A stretch of DNA of 64,000 bases, taken from Pseudoalteromonas distincta (GTDB lineage Bacteria > Pseudomonadota > Gammaproteobacteria > Enterobacterales > Alteromonadaceae). The notes under the pieces were generated by a model. It was not told the origin of the DNA. It searched no databases and saw only the letters and a program-made list of their open reading frames with translations. Within the stretch, counting starts at the first letter, position 1. Every line of letters starts with the position of its first letter. The stretch is taken from positions 694,471 to 758,470 of the forward strand of contig NZ_JWIG01000001.1 of assembly GCF_000814675.1 (NCBI RefSeq), written 5' to 3'. A program made the translations under genes and the position numbers. This document shows positions 16,840-25,713 of the stretch, piece by piece.

Positions 16840-17997
16840 TTAACTAGCGTTAGCTAAGCTCGTCAAACTAGTAGAAGGATTAATATTATTTAACTTAAGA
16901 AACTCTTTAAATTGACGAGCTAACTTTACGCGTGAAATATCATAATCTTCGTAATTCCAATCATTAATTATTTGATTGATATTGCCTTGGTTTATTCCCT
17001 GTGGATAGTTTCTAGCATTTGCGTGTGGTATTTTCATTTTTTCACATAATTCTTTAGTTCTAGAGTCTATATATAAACAAATTGCTGGCACCCCAGCCTG
17101 AAGAGCAGATTGAACGCCGTGAATACGTGTACCAATAACAATATCCGAATATTGATGTTCGAGCATCCACTGGGTGGGATCTACAAATACTCTAAATTTA
17201 TTTTCAATCGATTCGACGAGCTCTTCTTCGGAAAAGCCAAGTTTTTGATAAAATGGTAAAATACGCTCAAAAGAGTGTTTAAAATCTTCTTTTGAGTAAT
17301 TAATAGTTACATTGATCAAATCCATAGGGTGTTGAACAATATAGCGGCCTTTATTATTGATTGCTAAATTTAGTAAAGATCCTTCAAGTTTTGAAAAATC
17401 TTTGTTATATGGACTCCCAGCTGCTATGGATATTTTTTTCATACCTGTGGAGTTGAATCTATCTATTATAGTTTTACCTAAATTAGCATTTGGGTTTATA
17501 AAATTTGTCTGGCAACCAATTGGTAATGCTTTATCAGCTAAACCCAACTTTTCTAAAATGGAGTAAGTATAATCGCCTCTTACAGTTAAATTTGGGGAAG
17601 AGCCTATAGACCGCTCTGTTAATTGTCTGATCCAATCAACCGTCCCCTGAGGAATAAAACTTAAATCTTCAGTTTGTTCTTTAATTTGCGCACCTAAGCC
17701 AAGCCCCACAACAGGAACGTCTAATTGTTCAAGCCTCATACCTCTTTTTCCAAGATCAGTATGAGAACCAAGTTGGTTTGCAAGAGAAAATACTAAACCA
17801 TTACCAATCTTATTAATAATTTCAGGCTTAGCGCCGAAGCCAAATTTTCGGTTGGAGAAAGCAATACAACAACGAGTGGCATAGTAATAAACTAAATTAC
17901 CTGTATTTCCAGTATATAGTCGCTGAAATTCACTACTGTTCTTTGGGTATATAGTCTGCCCATGATCTGGTCCAACATATGACCAATTAAGACTCAT
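16840..17997 (-). CDS. Polysaccharide pyruvyl transferase family protein
   Basis: 385 residues. The C-terminal half has VIGTRIHGVQSALQAGVPAI followed by DSRTKELCEKMKIPHA, the signature of the polysaccharide pyruvyl transferase family (PF04230; CsaB, ExoV, WcaK). Earlier motifs are VVGLGLGAQ and VRGDYTYSILEKLG. Members transfer pyruvate from phosphoenolpyruvate to a sugar to form a ketal, adding a negative charge. It overlaps the upstream paralogue by 11 bases. About 100 bases with no evident gene separate it from the next gene downstream. Confidence 0.85.
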   Translation of the reverse strand: MSLNWSYVGPDHGQTIYPKNSSEFQRLYTGNTGNLVYYYATRCCIAFSNRKFGFGAKPEIINKIGNGLVFSLANQLGSHTDLGKRGMRLEQLDVPVVGLGLGAQIKEQTEDLSFIPQGTVDWIRQLTERSIGSSPNLTVRGDYTYSILEKLGLADKALPIGCQTNFINPNANLGKTIIDRFNSTGMKKISIAAGSPYNKDFSKLEGSLLNLAINNKGRYIVQHPMDLINVTINYSKEDFKHSFERILPFYQKLGFSEEELVESIENKFRVFVDPTQWMLEHQYSDIVIGTRIHGVQSALQAGVPAICLYIDSRTKELCEKMKIPHANARNYPQGINQGNINQIINDWNYEDYDISRVKLARQFKEFLKLNNINPSTSLTSLANAS

Positions 17998-19126
17998 CGC
18001 TAAACTCCTTCAGAGCTGCTGTCACAGTTAAGCCCGTTGACTCTATAATTTCGACATACTTTTTAGCTAAAAATTTTCGATTCGTATCGTAATCGACGCC
18101 TGAAAAATTCAATTTTTTATATATCTCTTCGATCGAAGTGAATTCTAAATCTTTGATACTGCAATTAGGCAATTTCATTATATCGACCAGCTCACTTGTT
18201 CTGCTATCATGCGATAGGAAAACTGATGGTACGCCAGATTGGAACGCAAGCATATTGCCATGGAGTCTGGTACCAATAGATAAATCAAACTTTTTGGAAT
18301 ATTCCATCCAAGAGTTTGCACCAAAGAAAGTGACAAACTTGTCTGTTATAAATTGTTTAAACTTGCCTGATGTATATAAATTTTTCCATAGCTTTTCTTG
18401 AAATTGCATATGAGGACATGACTTATCATAATCATCACCCCTTGCTGCTTTAACTATCTCAAGTGGATTTTGGCACACAACGTTAAAGCTATTTTTGCAT
18501 ACTAGCTCAATTAACTTTCTGTACTCTGCATAAAACTTTTTACGGTGTGTATCAACATTAAGTAGGATACTTGGTTCAGGTATTTCGCCCTTTAAAACCT
18601 CTGTAAGCTTTTTCTCAATAGTAACCCCTAAATTGTTACTTAGATTTGTAAGGTTAGAAGGGCAACCTAAAGCCGTTACTTGCTTTACACCGTAGCTATG
18701 AAGTACTTCTGCGGTGTAGCTACCTCGGCACGTGATATGGAGGGCTTGATCTTTTAAAACAGAAATGAAACGCTCCGTACCTTCTTTTAGAGCTATTTTA
18801 GAGCCGGTAGCGGGGGCTTGTGCACCGATGCCAATAACGAGTAGAGGCAGCTTTGTTTTTTGCAACTTATCGGCTAAAGCACCAAGGTCACGATCAGGGT
18901 GTAAAAAATTAGAGGCAGGAATAACAATGATATCGAAATTATCACGGATATAGCTAGGATTAAAACCCCAATTATTTAAATATTCTCTCTCACCAATTAT
19001 ATGGCTATCTACAGCATTCCAAAAAGCATGGTTACCAACATTTAATCCAGAGCGTTTGTATGCATCTTCAGTTTCAACTAAAGCTGAACGGAAGTTAGGA
19101 TCTTCACCCAAAAAAGCTATTTTCAT
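17987..19126 (-). CDS. Polysaccharide pyruvyl transferase family protein (paralogue)
   Basis: 379 residues. It shares the family core with its downstream neighbour: LLVIGIGAQAPA, CRGSYTAEVLHSYG, LSIGTRLHGNMLAFQSGVPS and DSRTSELVDIMKLP. The N-terminus (MKIAFLGEDPNFRSALVETE) differs from that of the neighbour, so the two are diverged paralogues and not a recent copy. Its start overlaps the upstream sulfotransferase by four bases (ATGA). Two different pyruvylated positions, or one enzyme with another acceptor, are both possible. Confidence 0.85.
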   Translation of the reverse strand: MKIAFLGEDPNFRSALVETEDAYKRSGLNVGNHAFWNAVDSHIIGEREYLNNWGFNPSYIRDNFDIIVIPASNFLHPDRDLGALADKLQKTKLPLLVIGIGAQAPATGSKIALKEGTERFISVLKDQALHITCRGSYTAEVLHSYGVKQVTALGCPSNLTNLSNNLGVTIEKKLTEVLKGEIPEPSILLNVDTHRKKFYAEYRKLIELVCKNSFNVVCQNPLEIVKAARGDDYDKSCPHMQFQEKLWKNLYTSGKFKQFITDKFVTFFGANSWMEYSKKFDLSIGTRLHGNMLAFQSGVPSVFLSHDSRTSELVDIMKLPNCSIKDLEFTSIEEIYKKLNFSGVDYDTNRKFLAKKYVEIIESTGLTVTAALKEFSDES

Positions 19127-20094
19127 TTTGTTCCACTTGTATTTTTTTTTAATATAAATTCGAGTACATCCTCAACACCATTCAATGGGTTCCATGAAAA
19201 GCTATTTGGTGTATTAACCGGGCTCACATTATGGAAACTCAATTCACTATTAGTATTGTTTTGTAGGTACTTAGTTATAAACTTTTGGTTACTTTGTTTG
19301 TAATTTGCAGCTATTACCTTTTCGTAAGCTACAGGTAGTTTAAACTCTGTGCTTTTTTTCAGGTCCTTTCTAAACTCTTCAAGTAACTCTGTTTGATTCT
19401 CCATACCGTTACGGTTCATAGCTAATTTAAGTAATACCTCGCTATGGCTCAGAGAATAATTCGACGAGTTACTATCTGGGCTTACTAGTTTATTTTGAAT
19501 AGCTTTGTAATCAATTTTTAATATATTTAAAAAGCTAATTAACAGCCCTTCTTTTTCTTTTTTTACATAATCGTAATCTATTACCTTTACGTCTATGCTT
19601 TCAGCGCTCCATTTTTCACAGTACTCCCAGTAATCCATATGCTGGCTGCTTGTTTTATCCCATGTAAGATTAGAAGTTCTAGCTAGCGCTTTAACATCTT
19701 GATTAAAACCAGAGGCTATTAATTTATCCTGGCGTCTTACCGATATAACCACTTCAATACTTTCAAAAATACGGTTAAAGTATTCTTTTAATTTATTAAT
19801 GCCACATAAAATAAAATACTCTGATGAAATAACTACCGTTTCTGCGTTAGCTGATTGGGTTTTAAGCAATTCTTCAATGTCATTAGTGTATTGTTTTTTT
19901 AGCTCATTTATATCTGTTCTTATTCCCAAGCGGCTATCGTCAATTAAATAACAAGCTAGGAGGTGAGGCTTTATGCCCCCCAATATTCTAATATTGCCAT
20001 TTTCTTCAATAACTTTATGGTTTTTATTCAGTACGCCTTGAATATAACTACTACCCGTTTTAGGCATACCTACATGTAAAATGAGCTTGGCCAT
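19123..20094 (-). CDS. Sulfotransferase-family protein
   Basis: 323 residues starting MAKLILHVGMPKTGSSYIQG, the PAPS P-loop (PKTGSS). VVISSEYFILCG and VVISVRRQDKLIASGFNQ correspond to the second PAPS-binding part with conserved Ser and Arg. Length and motif order match the genes at 2547-3533 and 1-1159. It is coupled to both neighbours: one-base overlap with the glycosyltransferase upstream and four bases with the pyruvyl transferase downstream. It probably sulfates the growing chain. Confidence 0.83.
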   Translation of the reverse strand: MAKLILHVGMPKTGSSYIQGVLNKNHKVIEENGNIRILGGIKPHLLACYLIDDSRLGIRTDINELKKQYTNDIEELLKTQSANAETVVISSEYFILCGINKLKEYFNRIFESIEVVISVRRQDKLIASGFNQDVKALARTSNLTWDKTSSQHMDYWEYCEKWSAESIDVKVIDYDYVKKEKEGLLISFLNILKIDYKAIQNKLVSPDSNSSNYSLSHSEVLLKLAMNRNGMENQTELLEEFRKDLKKSTEFKLPVAYEKVIAANYKQSNQKFITKYLQNNTNSELSFHNVSPVNTPNSFSWNPLNGVEDVLEFILKKNTSGTK

Positions 20095-21329
20095 TAATAA
20101 ACCTCTTTTAAGTGAATGTCAGCACACTCTTCTATCGTGATAGGAACCTGTATATTATCAACATACTTTTTCCAACATGTGCTATTACTTACAACTTCCT
20201 TAATTTTACTTGCTAAGTCAACAGGGTTTTTAGTTCTAAATAGTATTCCTGTTTCTCCATCTTTAATTTTTTCGGCCATCCCACCAATATCACTACCAAT
20301 TAACGGGCGACCATGTTTATACGCTTCTTGAATTACCATAGGGGAGTTTTCCCACCATACCGAAGGAATAATAACCCAGTCGGTTTGTGCTAGTAAGCCT
20401 GGCATTTCATGTGGCTCATAAGAGCCATGCATAGTTACAGTACCTTCTAATTCCCCTAAGAGCTCTTTAACTTTTTCTTTAAACTCACCGGTTTGGTGCT
20501 CTAAGTTAGCGCCATGTATATCTAAGTGGACTTGCTGTTTTACCTTTTCTGGCAATGCACTAAACGCTTGCAGTAGCACATCAATCCCCTTAAAAGGATT
20601 TACTTGTCCAAAAAAAGCAAAACGGCCACGGCATTCGCCTTTAGCTAATTGCCTTGGTGGTAAAAAATCAGCCTTGGGTTGACCATTTTCTATCATGGTT
20701 ATTTTTTCTTTTGGCAGCCCCCAGTCAACATAGCGGTCAACTAAAAAGTCACTTGGAGATACAAATTTATCTACATTATCAAATACAGACTTTATGTATT
20801 TTTCTCGTAGGAAAAAGTCTGCTGCAGAGCGCTCAGGAAAACAGGTTGCACAGTCGCTCGGCGCTGCTTTATAACACAGCTTCATTTGTGGACCCGGCTT
20901 CACCATTTGGCCGTTATTTCCGCAAATTGCTAAATATTCATGCAGGGTAACGATTATTTTGGCATCTGGTAACGAGTTTTTTACCTGCTGTATCATTTCT
21001 AACCCCATATGAATATAGTGATGAAAATGAACAACGGTCGGTTTAAAGCTCTCTAATAACAACTTAAAGTCTTGCCAAATATGCTTTTTATAAGCCGACT
21101 GAAACAAGAAAAAATCGCCCATAGCAGTATGGTACAGCACTTCGTTTTCATCATTTCGAGTAGAGAATGTAGAGCCGCCATGCGCTTGTATATCTGTTCG
21201 GGCTAAAAATAGGCTTTCAATTCCTCTTTTTTTATATTCACTATACAGATTATAAGCAGCAACTTCTGCTCCGCCTTTACTTAAATCTGGGTGCCCGTGT
21301 GAGACTACTAAAACTTTACTGTTAGACAT
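20094..21329 (-). CDS. Glycosyltransferase family 4
   Basis: 411 residues in the GT-B fold. The N-terminus VVSHGHPDLSKGGAEVAAYN holds the Gly-rich acceptor loop, HFHHYIHMGL and VTLHEYLAICGN follow, and the C-terminal donor domain has FFGQVNPFKGIDVLL and the EX7E-like stretch PSVWWENSPMVIQEAYKHG. LCYKAAPSDCATC (residues ~150-163) has three cysteines and occurs in many glycosyltransferases of this type. It should add a sugar with retention. It overlaps the next upstream gene by eight bases. Confidence 0.87.
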   Translation of the reverse strand: MSNSKVLVVSHGHPDLSKGGAEVAAYNLYSEYKKRGIESLFLARTDIQAHGGSTFSTRNDENEVLYHTAMGDFFLFQSAYKKHIWQDFKLLLESFKPTVVHFHHYIHMGLEMIQQVKNSLPDAKIIVTLHEYLAICGNNGQMVKPGPQMKLCYKAAPSDCATCFPERSAADFFLREKYIKSVFDNVDKFVSPSDFLVDRYVDWGLPKEKITMIENGQPKADFLPPRQLAKGECRGRFAFFGQVNPFKGIDVLLQAFSALPEKVKQQVHLDIHGANLEHQTGEFKEKVKELLGELEGTVTMHGSYEPHEMPGLLAQTDWVIIPSVWWENSPMVIQEAYKHGRPLIGSDIGGMAEKIKDGETGILFRTKNPVDLASKIKEVVSNSTCWKKYVDNIQVPITIEECADIHLKEVY

Positions 21330-23718
21330 TTTTTTCTCTTAATTCGTTAATCATATTATTCCAGCGTGCAGTATGCTGCCAACCATTAAATAAAGTAAGT
21401 TTGAATTTCCAATCGCCTTGGTCAACTAACGATTGCGATTGCCTTTCTAAATGGTAAAGTTTTTCAGAACCTAACACGTAGTTTTCATATCCCTGCTCAA
21501 CTAGTTTTAAGCATAGGTCAGAGTCTTCAAAGTCACCCAATATATAACGCGTTTCAAAGCCCCCTACTTGTTCAAATTTTTCTTTGTCTATTAATAAACA
21601 TGCTGCGGTAACAGTGTCTGATTTATTAAATTCAAATTTGGGAGCTAAGTTTGCAGGCATTCCTTTGTATTGGTGCTCATTTAGCCATATTCCACCAAAC
21701 TCGCGGCTTTGGTTAAATTGCATACCAATGTGCTGAATGGTTTCATCTTCATAAACTAATTTAACACCCATCGCACCGATGTTGTTTGTAGTACTGTACT
21801 TAGTTAGCATTCGCTGTAACCAGCCAGACTCTGAAGGAATAACATCTGAATTTAATAATAATAACCTTTTTCCCTTTGCCTGGGTCACGCCAAAGTTGTT
21901 GGCACCAGAAAAACCAAGGTTTCGTCCGCATGTTATAACTTTAAAAGGAGTTGAATAAAGTTTCGAAACATCTTCACACAATAGCAGTAACTCATGCTCT
22001 ATGCGGGGGTCATCTAATACATAAATTAATTCTACATTATTAAATGTACTGTCTTTTTCAAATTGACTTATTTGGTGTAACACAAAATCGTACCGCCCGT
22101 ATAGTGGTACAATTATTGTGCATTCTGGGTCAGTGTTTAAGCTACCAAATTCATAAGTTTTAATTTCTGAAGGTTCTGGTAGCGCTACTCTATCAGCCCA
22201 AATTCCTTTTAATGCAGGCATTATGTGATCTTGATAGCATGCAACAACATTGTTGTTAGTTGGCTCTACGTCTACTAATACGTGCTGAGTAGCCATTACC
22301 TCGTTATCACTCACTGTCATAACTGATAACGGGATACGTACTATCGCGCCAGATTTTTCGAACAACAAAATTGCAAGCTCTGATGATTCCTTTTTAATCG
22401 CGCTATAGCAATAAAAGCCGCCTTTATAATTACTTGGTAAGTGTTCAAAAGCATCATTAACATCTGGTCTTACTTTTAGGCATAATAGTGGCAGTAAGTT
22501 TTCGCTAATTTTAGTACCATTGCTTACGCAAATTGCAGATAAAGTATTAAAGTGATTATCTATCCAGCCACGAAAAAAAGTACCATTTTGTCCGCATGTT
22601 ATTGCAGACTCTACCTGTATGTTTGTTGTCACTTCATTTATATCAACAAACTCTTTTTTAACCTCTGAAAAATAGCTTGCTCCTAAGTTTTCTATCAACC
22701 ACCTTCTAGCTTCAATTAAGCTAAAGTTATTTGTATCTAACAGCTTATTTTCTAGTTCTTTGTGGTCAAACACATTAGCAACGTCTAAGTCTGTCACTTT
22801 TTCTGATTGAAGGCTTTCAAACTTTAATTCTAAATTGTTATTTGTTGGGGTATTTAGCTCTACTATTAATAAAAAGCCGTGCTTTTCTTTCGTGCCTGTT
22901 AGTTTTAAGCTTTGTGCTACATCTAACCTTTCTCGCTTAATACATGTAAGCACCCTTAAAGGAGAGTCTAGTAGCTTAACCGAAAAAACAATTTCAGAGT
23001 CTTTTACTGTATCTGCACACCAACCTTTAATAATTACAAACTTATTTTTAAAAGTCCCTACTCGTTCTATATAATGTACTATGTCGGAAGGTTCTTCTTC
23101 TACTTTATCTTGATGAGCTGCTGTTAAACTCATTTCTACGTCGTCCATTTCTACTTCATGCATTTGTATTTCGTCTGTTTCATCTATTTCGTTAAAATCA
23201 TCACTTAGGTTACCTAAGTTACTATTTGGTTGAAGTGATAAAAACTCATTATATGTATTAGCTAGCTTTTCTTCACTAACCTCTGTCATATCTAAAGGGA
23301 GCGTTAATTCATTTTTATCACTTTTAAGCTGCAAGTAAAATTGGCCTGTTAATAACTCGCAATCGTACAATTGAAAAAAGCCTGGGGTTAAATCTCTGCT
23401 TTTTAAGTTTAAATGACTTAAAACATCTTCACGGTCTTCACGCACAGAACTTTGCAAATAGACTGGTATTTTGTCTTCACCAAGTAATGAAATTGATACC
23501 GAGCTTTCTTGATCTATGGCCCAGCCGCGAATAAGTAATTGCTCATTCTCTACAAAGCCGCAAATATCTATCCAATACTGGATAGGTGATTCAATAGTTT
23601 CAGTCAGTTCGTTTACTTCAGTATCGTTAGTAACAACAGATTTGTCTGAAGTATCTGCAGGTGTCTCTTTGCGTGTAGATATACCTTTGCTTTTATTATG
23701 TGCACTTTTAAACCACAT
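21322..23718 (-). CDS. Multi-domain glycosyltransferase family 2 with three N-terminal repeats
   Basis: 798 residues. The last ~260 residues form a GT2 domain: CTIIVPLYGRYDFVLHQI, VLDDPRIEHELL, RNLGFSGANNFG, RLLLLNSDVIPS, and GGFETRYILGDFEDSDLC, which is the usual ED base motif. The first ~460 residues hold three related beta-rich units marked by LLIRGWAID, VIIKGWCAD and TFFRGWID, each followed ~40 residues later by a charged R-x-DV motif (REDREDV, RERLDV, RPDVND). Such units occur in front of other bacterial GT2 domains; their function is unknown to me. It may be the gene for a main-chain sugar transfer. No membrane segment. Confidence 0.82.
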   Translation of the reverse strand: MWFKSAHNKSKGISTRKETPADTSDKSVVTNDTEVNELTETIESPIQYWIDICGFVENEQLLIRGWAIDQESSVSISLLGEDKIPVYLQSSVREDREDVLSHLNLKSRDLTPGFFQLYDCELLTGQFYLQLKSDKNELTLPLDMTEVSEEKLANTYNEFLSLQPNSNLGNLSDDFNEIDETDEIQMHEVEMDDVEMSLTAAHQDKVEEEPSDIVHYIERVGTFKNKFVIIKGWCADTVKDSEIVFSVKLLDSPLRVLTCIKRERLDVAQSLKLTGTKEKHGFLLIVELNTPTNNNLELKFESLQSEKVTDLDVANVFDHKELENKLLDTNNFSLIEARRWLIENLGASYFSEVKKEFVDINEVTTNIQVESAITCGQNGTFFRGWIDNHFNTLSAICVSNGTKISENLLPLLCLKVRPDVNDAFEHLPSNYKGGFYCYSAIKKESSELAILLFEKSGAIVRIPLSVMTVSDNEVMATQHVLVDVEPTNNNVVACYQDHIMPALKGIWADRVALPEPSEIKTYEFGSLNTDPECTIIVPLYGRYDFVLHQISQFEKDSTFNNVELIYVLDDPRIEHELLLLCEDVSKLYSTPFKVITCGRNLGFSGANNFGVTQAKGKRLLLLNSDVIPSESGWLQRMLTKYSTTNNIGAMGVKLVYEDETIQHIGMQFNQSREFGGIWLNEHQYKGMPANLAPKFEFNKSDTVTAACLLIDKEKFEQVGGFETRYILGDFEDSDLCLKLVEQGYENYVLGSEKLYHLERQSQSLVDQGDWKFKLTLFNGWQHTARWNNMINELREKNV

Positions 23719-23737
23719 TTGCAGCTTCCTTAAATTA

Positions 23738-24832
23738 TTAAGCTATTTTTTTGGTTAACAATTCCGACCACCAAGCTTCATTATCTAAATACCAATTAAG
23801 GGTTTTAGCAAACCCTGTTTCAAAGCTTTCGGCTGGTACATAACCTAATTCGTTGTTTGTTTTAGTTGCATCAATAGCATAACGGCGGTCGTGGCCTGCG
23901 CGGTCTGTTACGTAAGTAATTAGCTGTTCAACGTTATTAGCAATGGCCGATTTTGCATTAGGAAAACGCTTTGCAAGCTCTGGGTTGGTTGCAAACTTTT
24001 CGCCCATAACTTTACACACTAGTTTTACAATATCTATATTGGCCCATTCGTTGTTGCCGCCAATATTGTAGTTTTCGCCTATGCGGCCTTTTTTAAGCAC
24101 TAGCTCTATACCACGGGCGTGATCTTCTACGTATAGCCAATCACGAATTTGCTGGCCATCGCCGTAAACAGGTAGTGGTTTGTCGTTTAATATGTTAGTT
24201 ACAATTAAAGGGATTAACTTTTCAGGAAAGTGGAACGGGCCATAGTTGTTTGAACAGTTTGATGTTGTAACCTCAAGCCCGTACGTATGGTGATACGCAC
24301 GTACTAAGTGGTCGCTCGCTGCTTTTGACGCAGAATAAGGTGAGTTTGGTGCGTACGCTGTTTCTTCGGTAAAGGCAGGATCGGTTGCGCTTAGTGTACC
24401 GTATACTTCGTCGGTACTTACATGGTGAAAGCGATGCTCTAATGGCTCATTACCTGCAGCTTTTGGCTCGTCTATCCACTTTTTTTTAGCTGCTTTTAAT
24501 AAGCTATATGTACCAAGTATGTTTGTTTCAATAAAGGCATCTGGCCCTGTAATTGAGCGGTCTACATGCGACTCTGCTGCAAAGTGTACAATGGTATTTA
24601 ATTGATGAGTGTCGATTAGGTTTTCGATTAACGCTGTGTCGCAAATGTCGCCATGTACAAAGGTCATATTTGGGTTGTTTGCTACTGAGTCTAAGTTAGC
24701 TTTGTTACCTGCATAGGTCAGTGCGTCTAGCACTATTACTTTATCTTGTGGGTTTTGCGCTAACCAATAGTGCACAAAGTTTGCACCTATAAAACCTGCA
24801 CCGCCTGTTACTAATAAGTTTTTAACTGTCAT
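23738..24832 (-). CDS. rfbB: dTDP-glucose 4,6-dehydratase
   Basis: 364 residues, normal length. NAD-binding GGAGFIGANFVHYWL at the N-terminus, DALTYAGNKANL, SHVDRSITGP, STDEVYG and YSASKAASDHLVRAYHHTYG (Tyr-x-x-x-Lys) are diagnostic of RfbB/RmlB. It makes dTDP-4-keto-6-deoxyglucose in the dTDP-L-rhamnose pathway. The other three genes of the pathway lie upstream, but array 3 (25037-25705) separates it from them, so it may rely on read-through or on its own promoter. Confidence 0.96.
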   Translation of the reverse strand: MTVKNLLVTGGAGFIGANFVHYWLAQNPQDKVIVLDALTYAGNKANLDSVANNPNMTFVHGDICDTALIENLIDTHQLNTIVHFAAESHVDRSITGPDAFIETNILGTYSLLKAAKKKWIDEPKAAGNEPLEHRFHHVSTDEVYGTLSATDPAFTEETAYAPNSPYSASKAASDHLVRAYHHTYGLEVTTSNCSNNYGPFHFPEKLIPLIVTNILNDKPLPVYGDGQQIRDWLYVEDHARGIELVLKKGRIGENYNIGGNNEWANIDIVKLVCKVMGEKFATNPELAKRFPNAKSAIANNVEQLITYVTDRAGHDRRYAIDATKTNNELGYVPAESFETGFAKTLNWYLDNEAWWSELLTKKIA

Positions 24833-25036
24833 CTGTTATTCCATTTTACAAATTTTGGCTTTAAGTCTTATGTCACCGGGACGAGTCATAAGCTGTAAAC
24901 CGTAAGACTACAAATTTTTACAAAAGAGTAAAACAGTAAAGGTAATTTATTTTTACCTTTAATGCGCTCTCTTTAATACTGATAATTACTTTACTTACTT
25001 TTAAAGCGAGGTATAAATTCTCACCTACAAAATAAT

Positions 25037-25705
25037 TTTACCACAGAGCCGCTTCGCGCTACACCGAGAAAAAGATCATCTCCTTCTCTGTGGTGAGAAC
25101 AATCTCTTAATCACTTTATGAGCTTTAGCCCAATACAATTTTACCACAGAGGGCACCGAGGCGCTGCGCGCTACACCGAAAAGTAATTAGCTCTTCTCCT
25201 TCACTTCTCTGTGAATTCTGTGTTCTCTGTGGTGATAAAATCACTTTAGTTTTTACTTAAAAATAAACCTACCACCGAGGGCACCGAGGCGCTGCGCGCT
25301 ACACCGAGAAGTAATTAGCTCTTCTCTTTCACTTCTCTGTGTCCTCTGTGTTCTCTGTGGTGATTACAATGTCTTAATCACTTTATAACCTTTAGCTCAA
25401 TACAATTTTACCACCGAGGGCACCGAGGCGCTGCGCGCTACACCGAGAAGTAATTAGATCTTCTCCTTCACTTCTCTGTGTCCTCTGTGTTCTCTGTGGT
25501 GATTACAATCTCTTAATCACTTTATGAGCTTTAGCCCAAGACAATTTTACCACCGAGGGCACAGAGGCGCTGCGCGCTTCACCGAGAAGTAATTAGATCT
25601 TCTCCTTCACTTCTCTGTGTTCTCGGTGGTGATAACAATGTCTTAATCACTTTATATAATCTTTAGCCCAAGACAATTTCGCCACAGAGGCGCTGCTCGC
25701 CTATA
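25037..25705. repeat. Array 3 of the ACCACCGAG palindromic repeat, inside the rml gene set
   Basis: Four full units plus partial ones at each end, with cores near 25055, 25161, 25288, 25430, 25568 and 25690 and a period of ~105-140 bp. The arms are those of the other arrays (ACCACCGAGGGCACCGAG / CTCTGTGTTCTCTGTGGTG), and the linkers contain CTTTATGAGCTTTAGCCCA. The 3' partial unit ends just before the rfbD stop codon. Bases 24833-25036 hold an AT-rich hairpin (AAAGGTAA / TTACCTTT, 24938-24960) but no gene. Confidence 0.9.
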
Positions 25706-25713
25706 TATGTAAT

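Noticed and set aside
20654-20950. 98-codon plus-strand frame opposite the family-4 glycosyltransferase
   Set aside because: It lies wholly inside a strongly supported gene on the other strand and shows no recognisable motif.
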